NCBI RefSeq assembly: GCF_900110885.1
Contig: NZ_FOFJ01000004.1
Span: forward strand, 120,645-184,644
Reading direction: 5' to 3'
From: Azotobacter beijerinckii
GTDB taxonomy: Bacteria; Pseudomonadota; Gammaproteobacteria; Pseudomonadales; Pseudomonadaceae
Length of the DNA stretch: 64,000 bases
The translations under genes and the position numbers were made by a program. Under the pieces are notes generated by a model. It was not told the DNA's origin and ran no database searches. It saw only the letters and a program-made list of their open reading frames with translations. Positions 51,686-59,353 of this stretch are shown here, piece after piece. The first letter of the stretch is position 1; every line of letters begins with the position of its first letter.

Positions 51686-51988
51686 TTACAGCTCGTCGCG
51701 CATCTGCTCGAGGAAGGCCTGGATGGCCGCTTCGTTACGCTTGAAGAAACACCACTGGCCGACCTTGCGCACGCTGACCAGTCCGGCGCGCTGCAGGGTG
51801 GCCAGATGGGCCGAGACGGTGGACTGGGACAGCCCGGTACGCTGGTCGATCTGGCCGGCGCAGACGCCGAGTTCCAGGGAGTGCTCCTGGGCGGGGAAGT
51901 AGCGTTCGGGCTCCTTCAGCCAGCGCAGAATCTGCCGGCGCACGGGGTGTGCCAGGGCCTTGTAGATCTCGTCGAAGTCGTCGGACAT
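51686..51988 (-). CDS. ArsR-family transcriptional repressor
   Basis: This is a 100-residue winged helix-turn-helix repressor (IYKALAHPVRRQILRWLKEP, then TGLSQSTVSAHLATLQRAGLV). It has a single Cys (GVCAGQID) and so lacks the CXC metal site of classical ArsR; ligand may be an electrophile or a redox signal. It precedes the XenB-type gene and is expected to control it. Upstream (52031-52046) is an imperfect A/T-rich inverted repeat. Confidence 0.88.
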   Translation of the reverse strand: MSDDFDEIYKALAHPVRRQILRWLKEPERYFPAQEHSLELGVCAGQIDQRTGLSQSTVSAHLATLQRAGLVSVRKVGQWCFFKRNEAAIQAFLEQMRDEL

Positions 51989-52030
51989 GGCTGGATCTGC
52001 CGGTTTGAATCGTCTTGGCTCGAACCATAC

Positions 52031-52046
52031 ATCGGTATATGGCGAT
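52031..52046. promoter_or_regulatory. Candidate ArsR-family operator
   Basis: ATCG-N8-CGAT in the A/T-rich sequence upstream of the ArsR-family gene, about 45 bases before its start. The half sites match in 4 bases each and flank TATATG-type sequence. It is a weak, positional call. Confidence 0.35.
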
Positions 52047-52106
52047 ATATCAATGCTGGCGAGGGGCCGCGCTGTGCCGGCCGGCGATCCGGGCTAGACT
52101 TTGGCC

Positions 52107-52688
52107 ATGAATTACCTGGCCCATCTCCATCTGGGCGGCCCGCGGCCGGCCGACCTGCTCGGCAGCCTCTACGGCGACTTCGTCAAGGGCCCCCTGCAGG
52201 GACGCTGGCCGGCCGACATCGAGGCCGCCATCCGCCTGCACCGGCGCATCGATGCCTTCACCGACGGCCATCCCGTGGTGTGCCGGGCCCGGGCGCGCTT
52301 TCCCGAGGCGCGGCGCCGCTACGCCGGCATCCTCCTGGATGTGTTCTTCGACCACTGCCTGGCCCTGCACTGGGCCGATTATGCGGCGGAGCCGCTGCCG
52401 GCGTTCGCCGCACGGGTCTATGCACTGCTCGCCGGCGAGGCGCAGCTGCCCGGCCGGCTGGCCGAGCTGGCGCCGCGCATGGCGCAGCAGGACTGGCTGG
52501 GCAGCTACCGCGACTTCGCCGTGCTGGAGCGGGTGCTGGCGGGGATGCAGCGGCGCCTGTCGCGCCCGGAGGGACTGGCCGGCGCGCTGGACGAGCTGGA
52601 GCGGCTCTACCGGCCGCTGAGTGGCGATTTTCGTGCTTTCTATCCGCAGCTGCAGGACTTCGCCCGCCTGCAGCAGGACGAATCCTGA
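52107..52688 (+). CDS. acpH: Acyl carrier protein phosphodiesterase AcpH
   Basis: This 193-residue HD-type family protein removes 4'-phosphopantetheine from acyl carrier protein. Characteristic pieces are MNYLAHLHL at the start, LLGSLYGDFVKG, LHRRIDAFTDGH and the FFDHCLALHW. Length equals E. coli AcpH (193). A TTG two codons upstream is also in frame, but ATG at 52107 fits the family start MNYLAH. It converges on the olsA-type gene. Confidence 0.93.
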   Translation: MNYLAHLHLGGPRPADLLGSLYGDFVKGPLQGRWPADIEAAIRLHRRIDAFTDGHPVVCRARARFPEARRRYAGILLDVFFDHCLALHWADYAAEPLPAFAARVYALLAGEAQLPGRLAELAPRMAQQDWLGSYRDFAVLERVLAGMQRRLSRPEGLAGALDELERLYRPLSGDFRAFYPQLQDFARLQQDES

Positions 52689-52694
52689 TCCTTA

Positions 52695-53465
52695 TCAGGC
52701 GGCGACCGGCAAGGGCGCGGCGCGGCCGAACAGACGCTCGGCGATCGCCGTGTGGGCCAGACGGGTCAGCTCGGTACGGCTGAGGTCCCGGTTGTCCAGC
52801 GGCGGCAGCAGGTGGATTTCCACCTCGCTGCGTTCGCTGCGCAGCAGGCGCAGCAGGTGCGAGAGCAGGTCGTCGTCGCCGATGAAGGGCGCGACCGGAT
52901 CGATCGCCCCGTCGCGCAGATAGCGGATCGCCACCGGCTGCACCGGCACCTGCGCCTCCACCGCGCTGGCCAGCAGGCGGCTGTGGAAGCCGCGCAGGCT
53001 GCGCCCGTCGGTGGTGGTGCCCTCGGGGAAGATCAGCAGGTCGTGGTCGTGCTGCAGGTGGCGCAGCAGCTGGTTCCTGACCAGGCCGCTGTCGCCGGCG
53101 CCGCGGCGGATGAACAGCGTCCCGGCCTTGTGCGCCAGCCAGCCGGCCAGCGGCCAGCTGCGCACCTCGGCCTTGGACAGGAAGGACAGCGGGACGAGCC
53201 CACCGAGCAGGGGGATGTCGGTCCAGGAAACATGGTTGCCGACCCACAGCATCGGCCGGTCGGGCAACTGGCCGTGCAGGGTCAGGCGAAAGGGCAAGGC
53301 GGCGGCCAACTGGGCGAGGAAGCGGCGGGTCAGGCGTTGGCGCAGGGCCATCAGGTCGTCGCGCTTGAGGCGCTCGAGCAGGCTGACCCAGCCGGCCATG
53401 GCCACGCCGAAGCCGAGCACCGCCAGCAGGCGGAGGAGGCGGGTGTAGAAGCGGAGTTTCTTCAT
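52695..53465 (-). CDS. olsA: Lysophospholipid-type acyltransferase OlsA
   Basis: This 256-residue PlsC-family acyltransferase has an N-terminal hydrophobic anchor, NHVSWTDIPLL (HX4D) near residue 77 and FPEGTTTDG near residue 152. Placed directly after the olsB gene, it should acylate lyso-ornithine lipid to ornithine lipid; a 1-acylglycerol-3-phosphate acyltransferase role is an alternative. It starts at ATG 53465 and lies 76 bases from olsB. It is in the membrane with the active site facing the cytosol. Confidence 0.9.
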   Translation of the reverse strand: MKKLRFYTRLLRLLAVLGFGVAMAGWVSLLERLKRDDLMALRQRLTRRFLAQLAAALPFRLTLHGQLPDRPMLWVGNHVSWTDIPLLGGLVPLSFLSKAEVRSWPLAGWLAHKAGTLFIRRGAGDSGLVRNQLLRHLQHDHDLLIFPEGTTTDGRSLRGFHSRLLASAVEAQVPVQPVAIRYLRDGAIDPVAPFIGDDDLLSHLLRLLRSERSEVEIHLLPPLDNRDLSRTELTRLAHTAIAERLFGRAAPLPVAA

Positions 53466-53541
53466 GGGGTCTCGCAGGGCAGGACGGCGACGGGTGGGGT
53501 GTCGGCAGGGAGGCCCCGCCCGTCGCGGGTGGGCTGATCGG

Positions 53542-54300
53542 TCAGACGGCGGCCTTGAAATGGCGGGCGTAGCGGGGGCACAGCTCGTCGCGCTTGAGCA
53601 GGATGAACACGTCGGCGACCTGGAAGTCCGGGTCCCAGCAGGGTTCGCCGCAGACCTTGGCGCCCAGGCGCATGTAGGCCTTGAGCAGCGGCGGCAGTTC
53701 GGCGGTGACGTTGCCGGGCAGTTCCAGGCGCGGCAGCGGGGTCCGGGGTTCGGCGCGCAGGTGGTCGGTGCACAGGTGGCGTTCGCGCAGGCGCTGCATG
53801 ATGGCCTGGGCCTGGATGCCGCCATCCTTCATGGGGATGCTGGCGCAGCCCATCAGGTAGCGGTAGCCGCCTTCGTTGAGCACCTCGGCCAGTTCGCTCC
53901 AGAGCACGGCGATGGTCGCGCCGCTGCGGTAGCCGGAGGCGACGCAGGTGCGGCCGATCTCCAGCAGCGGCCCCTGCAGACGGGCCAGGCCGTGCAGCCT
54001 GAACTCCTCTTCGCTGTAGAAGCGCCCGAGGCCGGCGGCGGCCTGGTGGTCGAGCAGCCGGGTGGTGGCGACCAGCTCGCCGCTGTTCAGGTCGCGCACG
54101 CCGATGTGGCTGCAGTGCGGATCGTAGTCGTCCATGTCCAGCCCTAGCTCGGCACCCTTGAGTTTGGCGTCGAATTCCGCGCTGAACACGCGAAAGCGCA
54201 GGGCCTGGGCCTCGCGCAGGGCGTGCGCGCCGAGCAGGCGTTCGGCGCGCAGGTTGCGTTCTGGGGTCTTGCGTTCGGAGGTGATGGCACCGTGGGTCAT
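53542..54300 (-). CDS. olsB: Ornithine N-acyltransferase OlsB
   Basis: This 252-residue GNAT-like enzyme of the OlsB/hemolysin-acyltransferase family transfers a 3-hydroxyacyl chain from ACP to the alpha-amino group of ornithine, making lyso-ornithine lipid. Signatures are [40 protein letters not shown] and [10 protein letters not shown]. With olsA downstream it forms the two-gene ornithine-lipid pathway, a phosphorus-free membrane lipid made under phosphate limitation in many bacteria. No Pho box was recognised. Confidence 0.93.
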   Translation of the reverse strand: MTHGAITSERKTPERNLRAERLLGAHALREAQALRFRVFSAEFDAKLKGAELGLDMDDYDPHCSHIGVRDLNSGELVATTRLLDHQAAAGLGRFYSEEEFRLHGLARLQGPLLEIGRTCVASGYRSGATIAVLWSELAEVLNEGGYRYLMGCASIPMKDGGIQAQAIMQRLRERHLCTDHLRAEPRTPLPRLELPGNVTAELPPLLKAYMRLGAKVCGEPCWDPDFQVADVFILLKRDELCPRYARHFKAAV

Positions 54301-54426
54301 GTGGGTCTCCGTGAGCCGCCTGATGCGCTCCGGCAGGTCCCGCCGGCGGCGAAGCCCTGCCCGGCTGCTGTCGTTGTGAGGGTCGGATCGACTTGGTCGG
54401 GTACGCTCAAGCTAGGCAGAGGCGGT

Positions 54427-54440
54427 GTCACGTCCGTGAC
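54427..54440. promoter_or_regulatory. Inverted repeat in the olsB / diiron-protein spacer
   Basis: GTCACG-TC-CGTGAC has perfect 6-bp arms and is followed 22 bases later by a further CGTGAC. It lies between two divergent genes and may be an operator for one of them. The binding protein is unknown. Confidence 0.4.
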
Positions 54441-54568
54441 GTTTGGGTGATCCTTGCGTGACAGGCCGTCCAGCCACGAAACGCCGGCAGGGGGCGGTTG
54501 ATTTGGGTCACTAAGCCGGAGGGCCGTGCGGCGTATGTTGGCGAGCCTCTGCATCCAGCGAGGTTTCC

Positions 54569-55354
54569 ATGCGACGCGAACCCCATGTGCTGTTCGACAA
54601 CGGTACCCATCAATGCCTGCTCTTCGATGATCTGGTCAGGGGGGAGGGCGTACAGACCAACCAGTTCCTGATCACCGACCACGGCCAGTACCTGCTGCTC
54701 GATCCGGGCGGCGACCTGACCTACACGCCGCTGTCGCTGGAGCTGGCGAAACGCATCCCGCTGCAGGAACTGACCTACATCTTCGCCTCGCACCAGGACC
54801 CGGACATCATCTCCTCGCTGGGCAAGTGGCTGCTGCACACCAAGGCCAAGGTGCTCTGCTCGAAGCTCTGGGCGCGCTTCCTGCCGCACCTGACCGCCAA
54901 CTACCTGGCCATGAGCCACGGCATCTCCACCTTCGACCGGATCATCGCCCTGCCGGATCGCGGCGGCTCGATTCCCCTCGGCAGGTGCCAGCTCAAGGCA
55001 GTCCCGGCGCATTTCCTGCACTCGGTGGGTAACTTCCAGCTGTACGACCCGGTGAGCCGGATCCTCTTCTCCGGCGACATGGGCGCTTCGCTGGTGGACG
55101 ACGCCACCCCGGTGCGCGATTTCGCCAGCCACATTCCGCACATGGACGCCTTCCATCGCCGCTACATGGCCAGCAACAAGGTTTGCCGGCTGTGGGCAGG
55201 GATGGTGCGCGGCATGAAGGTGGACATGATCGTGCCCCAGCATGGCCGTCCCTTCGTCGGCCAGGAGATGATCGACGCCTTCCTCGATTGGGTTGAGCGC
55301 CTGGAGTGCGGCATCGATCTCCTGGGGCCGGACGACTACCAGCTGCCGAAATAG
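54569..55354 (+). CDS. Metallo-beta-lactamase-fold / oxygen-binding diiron-type protein
   Basis: This 261-residue protein belongs to the MBL-fold group related to flavodiiron proteins and the oxygen-binding diiron protein ODP. The usual HxExDH metal site is replaced by ASHQDPDIISS (about residue 74), while later ligands remain in PAHFLHSVGNFQLYDP, LFSGDMG and PQHGRPF. The metal site is therefore modified, with oxygen or NO sensing/binding more likely than beta-lactam hydrolysis. It stands alone, divergent from olsB. Confidence 0.8.
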   Translation: MRREPHVLFDNGTHQCLLFDDLVRGEGVQTNQFLITDHGQYLLLDPGGDLTYTPLSLELAKRIPLQELTYIFASHQDPDIISSLGKWLLHTKAKVLCSKLWARFLPHLTANYLAMSHGISTFDRIIALPDRGGSIPLGRCQLKAVPAHFLHSVGNFQLYDPVSRILFSGDMGASLVDDATPVRDFASHIPHMDAFHRRYMASNKVCRLWAGMVRGMKVDMIVPQHGRPFVGQEMIDAFLDWVERLECGIDLLGPDDYQLPK

Positions 55355-55440
55355 CCCGGACTGGCCGCCGGGCCCGTACCCCATTTCGTCATCCGGCCCG
55401 TGTTAGGCTTCGTCCTCCGCAGTGCCGAGAGGTCGATCCG

Positions 55441-56559
55441 ATGTCTGCCATGGCGTTTCCCGTCCGCGCTCTGCTGACCTGCCTGGCGGTTGCCGTGCTC
55501 GCCGCCGGGCAGGCGGTCGCCGAGTCCTGGCCGGGGCGCGAATGGGCGCGCCAGCCCGTTGTGCCGAGCGCGGCACTCGCAGCCTTCGAGGCCTATGCCT
55601 TTCCTCCCCGTGACGAGGTCGAGCGCCGCGGGGTACGCAGCGACGCGGTGGTGGCGATCCGCGACGGCGTGCTGGTCTACGAGCGCTATGCCGCTCCGAC
55701 CACCGAGGCGACGCCGCACCTGCTCTGGTCGATCAGCAAGAGCCTGCTGGCCTGTCTGCTCGGCAGCGCCTACGGCGAGGGGCGCTTCCGGCTCGACGAT
55801 CCGGCGGCCCGCTACTATCCGCCCCTCGCCGCCCACCCGGAGCTGCGTCTGCGCCATCTGCTCAACTGGACCTCCGGTCTGGCCTGGGAGGAGGACTACG
55901 AGTATGCGCCGCTGACATCCTCGGTCCTCGCCATGCTCTACACCCGCGGCCGGAAGGACATGGCCGGCTTCGCCGCGCAGCATGCGGCGGGCGTCGCGCC
56001 CGGCACGCGGTTCAGCTATTCCAGCGGCGACAGCATCCTGCTCGCGGCGACGCTGAAGGGCATGCTCGTGGCCGGGCAGTATGCGGACTACCCCTGGCGG
56101 GCGCTGTTCGAGCCGCTCGGCATCACTTCGGCGGTCTGGGAGCGGGATGCGGCCGGCACCTTCGTCGGCGCCTCCTATGCCTATATGAACGCCCGCGACC
56201 TGGCCAGAGTCGGGCTGCTGATGCTGCGCGACGGCCGCTGGGGCGAGCGCCGGCTGCTACCCGCGGACTGGGTCGCTTTCAACCGTGCGCCGGTGCCCGG
56301 CTACCGGCCGCGTCCGGAAGGGCTGGTGCCGGGGGGGCACTGGTGGCTGAACCTGCCGCTGGAGGGCGCGCCCCAGCCCTGGCCGGACGTGCCGGCGGAC
56401 GCCTTCGCGGCGCTGGGCCACTGGGGCCAGGCGCTCTATGTGCTGCCGGCGGAGAGGCTGGTGATCGTCCGCTTCGCCGACGACCGCGACCCGAGCTATC
56501 GGCACAACGATTTCCTGCGTCTGGCCCGCGCGGCCTTCGTTTCCGGGGAGGCACCCTGA
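55441..56559 (+). CDS. Exported serine hydrolase (beta-lactamase class C / penicillin-binding-like)
   Basis: This 372-residue protein has a signal peptide (about 26 residues) and a class C/S12-type fold: SxxK as SISK near residue 98, YxS as YSSGD near residue 194, and HWGQ in place of the KTG box. Proteins of this layout hydrolyse 6-aminohexanoate oligomers or esters; beta-lactam hydrolysis is unlikely. The stop is immediately followed by the start of the next gene, so the two are an operon. Confidence 0.85.
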   Translation: MSAMAFPVRALLTCLAVAVLAAGQAVAESWPGREWARQPVVPSAALAAFEAYAFPPRDEVERRGVRSDAVVAIRDGVLVYERYAAPTTEATPHLLWSISKSLLACLLGSAYGEGRFRLDDPAARYYPPLAAHPELRLRHLLNWTSGLAWEEDYEYAPLTSSVLAMLYTRGRKDMAGFAAQHAAGVAPGTRFSYSSGDSILLAATLKGMLVAGQYADYPWRALFEPLGITSAVWERDAAGTFVGASYAYMNARDLARVGLLMLRDGRWGERRLLPADWVAFNRAPVPGYRPRPEGLVPGGHWWLNLPLEGAPQPWPDVPADAFAALGHWGQALYVLPAERLVIVRFADDRDPSYRHNDFLRLARAAFVSGEAP

Positions 56560-56892
56560 ATGCGTCGTCGTCATACCCTGCTGCTGGGTTCGGCGGTGCT
56601 GCTGGCGGTCGCGGTGGTCTGGCCGAACCGCGCGCACCTGGCGGCCTTTCCCGATATCATCGGTGCCTACTCCGCCAAGGAGTACTGCTCCTGCCGCTAT
56701 GTGAGCGGCAATCCAGCGGACTACTGCCAGGCCTACATCGAGCAGTACATTCCGATCGATCGCCTGCGCGACGAGCCGGCCAGCCGGAAGGTGACGGCCT
56801 TCGGCCTGGGGCGCACCCACAGCGCTGCCTGGCTCGGTCCGCGGGAGGGCTGCCGCCTGCTGGCCGAGGGGGAGGCGCCTCCTGCGTCCTGA
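56560..56892 (+). CDS. Hypothetical exported Cys-containing protein, partner of the serine hydrolase
   Basis: This 110-residue protein has an N-terminal signal or anchor (MRRRHTLLLGSAVLLAVAVV). The mature part contains a CSC pair (EYCSCRYV near residue 43) and two further Cys that could make disulfides. It begins at the base directly after the hydrolase stop, which implies tight coupling, and pairs of this kind are known beside such hydrolases. I do not recognise a domain. Confidence 0.75.
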   Translation: MRRRHTLLLGSAVLLAVAVVWPNRAHLAAFPDIIGAYSAKEYCSCRYVSGNPADYCQAYIEQYIPIDRLRDEPASRKVTAFGLGRTHSAAWLGPREGCRLLAEGEAPPAS

Positions 56893-57070
56893 GTCATGCC
56901 GGCGAGCTTCCGGCAACTGCCGGGAGCGGTTATTGTCCTGGGCTCGGTCTTCAAGCGAGGGAGCGCATGTTCAAGCCCTTTATCCATATGTCGTCTCGGC
57001 GTTCGCCAGCGACAGGCGGGCAGTCTTCCCGGACGGGAGCGTCCGCCGCCGACCGTGCCTGTCGGGGGCG

Positions 57071-58234
57071 ATGATGCAGGGCGGTGCGGTCTTTCCCTGG
57101 CGCGGCGGCAATCGCTTCACTCTGCTGGTCGACGGCGAGGCGTTCTTTCCGCGCATGCTGGCGGCCATCGCCGGTGCTGGGTGGCGGATCGATCTGGAGC
57201 TGTATCTGATCGAGGATGGCCAGTGTGCCGGCCAACTGGTCGAGGCACTGGTCGCCGCGGCCCGCCGTGGCGTGCAGGTGCGCTGCCTGTTCGACGGTTT
57301 CGGCAGTCTCGGGCTCGGCACGGTGCTGCGCGCCCGGCTGAGCGAAGCGGGGGTCGCCCTGGCGCTGTTCAACCCGCTGCGCTGGTGCTTTGGCCTGCAC
57401 AACCTGCATCGCGACCATCGCAAGATACTGCTGGTGGACGATCGCCTGGGCTATGTCGGCGGCGCCGGCGCCACCGACGAGTTCTGGAATCCGCAGGGCG
57501 CGGGTGAGCACTGGCACGATGTCATGGTGGAGATCTCCGGCCCTCTGCTGGCCGACTGGCGGACGCTGTTCGACCATCAGTGGATGCTCTGCCACGAATG
57601 GGGACGCCGACATTCGCAGCGACCGCCGAAGCCGCCGCGGATTCCGCCGGGGCCATTGCGCCGCGAGGGCTCCGGGCGGCTCGCTTATGCCGAGGCGCGC
57701 CAGCACCGCGACGTGTTGCGGGCGCTGATTCTCAGTCTGCACCGCGCGCAGCGGCGGATCTGGCTGGCCACTCCGTATTTCCTGCCGACCTGGAAGGTTC
57801 GTCGCGCCCTGCTCAAGGCGGCCCGCCGTGGGGTGGAGGTGCGCCTGCTGCTGACCGGACGCAACACCGACCACCCTCCGGTGCGTTACGCCGGGCAACG
57901 CTATTACCGCAGCCTGCTACGTGCCGGCGTGCGCATCTTCGAATACCAGCCGCGCTTCCTGCACCTGAAGATGGTGCTGGTCGACGACTGGGTCAGCGTC
58001 GGCTCCTGCAACTTCGATCACTGGAACCTACGCTTGAATCTGGAGGCCAACCTCGAAACCCGGGACCCCGTCTTTGCCGCTGCAGTCGTCGAAAGCTTCC
58101 TGGCCGATTTTCAGGCCAGCCTCGAGATCGACCGGGAGAGCTGGCAGGCCCGTCCTTGGTATCGCCGTCTGCATCAAGGGGTGTGGGGCTGGCTGGACCG
58201 GCTGGTGGTCGATCTGCTGGATCGTGGCGGTTGA
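57071..58234 (+). CDS. Cardiolipin synthase-like phospholipase D family protein (ClsB-type)
   Basis: This 387-residue protein has two HKD motifs: LHRDHRKILLVDD near residue 113 and FLHLKMVLVDD near residue 297, separated by VEISGPLLADW and ATPYFLPT blocks. Lacking N-terminal transmembrane helices, it resembles ClsB rather than ClsA and should condense two phosphatidylglycerols or use phosphatidylethanolamine. I start at ATG 57071 where homology begins; an earlier frame to 56933 adds a non-conserved tail. It is alone between the hydrolase pair and the DJ-1 gene. Confidence 0.85.
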   Translation: MMQGGAVFPWRGGNRFTLLVDGEAFFPRMLAAIAGAGWRIDLELYLIEDGQCAGQLVEALVAAARRGVQVRCLFDGFGSLGLGTVLRARLSEAGVALALFNPLRWCFGLHNLHRDHRKILLVDDRLGYVGGAGATDEFWNPQGAGEHWHDVMVEISGPLLADWRTLFDHQWMLCHEWGRRHSQRPPKPPRIPPGPLRREGSGRLAYAEARQHRDVLRALILSLHRAQRRIWLATPYFLPTWKVRRALLKAARRGVEVRLLLTGRNTDHPPVRYAGQRYYRSLLRAGVRIFEYQPRFLHLKMVLVDDWVSVGSCNFDHWNLRLNLEANLETRDPVFAAAVVESFLADFQASLEIDRESWQARPWYRRLHQGVWGWLDRLVVDLLDRGG

Positions 58235-58362
58235 GCCGCCGACCAGGCCGACGGCGGGTCGACGGCCGGGACCCGGCAGGGTAGGGTAGGCTCCCCCATG
58301 GTGCGCAGGCTCCCGGCCGGGGGCGCAAGGCGCGCTTTCATCGTCTTTTTCAGGAGAACCCC

Positions 58363-58950
58363 GTGTCCGCCAAGAAGATTCTCATGCTGGTCGGCGACTA
58401 TGCCGAAGACTACGAAACCATGGTGCCGTTCCAGGCGCTGTTGATGGTCGGCCACGCGGTGCATGCCGTGTGCCCGGGCAAGAGCGCCGGACAGAGCGTG
58501 CGGACCGCCATCCACGACTTCGAGGGCGACCAGACCTACAGCGAAAAGCCGGGGCACAACTTCGCCCTCAACTTCGACTTCGACAGGGTGCGCGCCGAGG
58601 ATTACGACGCGCTGCTGATCCCGGGCGGTCGGGCGCCCGAATACCTGCGCCTCGATGCGCGCGTGCTGGAGCTGGTGCGGGCCTTCGCTGCGGCGGACAA
58701 ACCGATCGCCGCCGTCTGCCACGGTGCCCAGCTGCTGGCCGCCGCCGGAGTGCTCGAAGGTCGCTCCTGCAGCGCCTATCCGGCCTGCGCCCCCGAAGTG
58801 CGGCTGGCTGGCGGAGAATATGTGGACATTCCGCTGGATCAGGCCCACGTGGATGGCAATCTGGTCACCGCTCCAGCCTGGCCGGCGCATCCGGCTTGGC
58901 TGGCACGCTTTATCGGGTTACTGGGCACCCGGATCGTCCAGGAACGTTGA
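58363..58950 (+). CDS. DJ-1/PfpI family protein
   Basis: This 195-residue protein has the DJ-1/PfpI fold with the nucleophile cysteine in [11 protein letters not shown] near residue 120 and the acidic partner in [11 protein letters not shown]. It belongs to the YhbO/PfpI-like group, for which protease, deglycase and stress-protection roles have been proposed. It starts at GTG 58363, which has AGGAGAACCCC upstream. It is monocistronic and precedes a 400-base spacer. Confidence 0.88.
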   Translation: MSAKKILMLVGDYAEDYETMVPFQALLMVGHAVHAVCPGKSAGQSVRTAIHDFEGDQTYSEKPGHNFALNFDFDRVRAEDYDALLIPGGRAPEYLRLDARVLELVRAFAAADKPIAAVCHGAQLLAAAGVLEGRSCSAYPACAPEVRLAGGEYVDIPLDQAHVDGNLVTAPAWPAHPAWLARFIGLLGTRIVQER

Positions 58951-59055
58951 GCATCCCGGACACGAGGACCGGCGGGCTCTGGCCGGACACATGATCCGGT
59001 GCGGCACCGAACCGCCGGTTGAGTGCGCGGCTTGTCGGCACGGAGAGCTAGGTAT

Positions 59056-59072
59056 TGCATTTTTTTGGTGCG
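59056..59072. promoter_or_regulatory. NtrC-like enhancer site 1
   Basis: TGCATTTTTTTGGTGCG agrees with the 17-base NtrC pattern TGCACC-N5-GGTGCA in nine of twelve defined positions. The right half GGTGC is exact. Confidence 0.55.
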
Positions 59073-59096
59073 CGTCGGATCTTGCAGGGCAAGTTG

Positions 59097-59113
59097 AGGG
59101 CTTTTTTGGTGCG
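59097..59113. promoter_or_regulatory. NtrC-like half site 2
   Basis: The right half GGTGCG repeats that of site 1 exactly, with the same preceding T-run, 41 bases downstream (about four helical turns). The left half is poorly conserved, so it is a half site at best. Confidence 0.4.
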
Positions 59114-59306
59114 CAGCTCGCCCAGGTTTCCCCGCGGCCTGTTTGCGATCCGGCAAGCCGTGCCGTGCAGGCAAGGCGATATCGGTCGGAGAGGGCGACA
59201 GGCGGGTGGCGCACGGGCTTCGAACCCGCCTCCAATCCATCATGGCTGTCGCGTGGCTGCTCGTGGATTGTCGCCAAGACCTTGATGGGAATAGGGACTT
59301 GGCAAC

Positions 59307-59321
59307 TGGCATGAGCTTTGC
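59307..59321 (+). promoter_or_regulatory. Sigma-54 (RpoN) promoter, -24/-12
   Basis: TGGCATGAGCTTTGC matches the -24/-12 consensus TGGCACG-N4-TTGC with one mismatch and exact GG-to-GC spacing. Transcription would begin near 59333, leaving a short leader before the ATG at 59354. Confidence 0.8.
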
Positions 59322-59353
59322 GAATTTCTTCTGTGCACAGCCGAGGAGCATGC

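Larger units (their letters stand above)
58951..59353. other. Regulatory spacer before the ATP-grasp operon
   Basis: About 400 bases with no gene. It carries two NtrC-like sequences (59056-59072, 59097-59113), a T-arm-like fragment on the minus strand (59208-59234), and a sigma-54 promoter (59307-59321). The arrangement of enhancer-like sites some 230-270 bases upstream of the promoter is what NtrC-dependent genes show. Confidence 0.65.
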
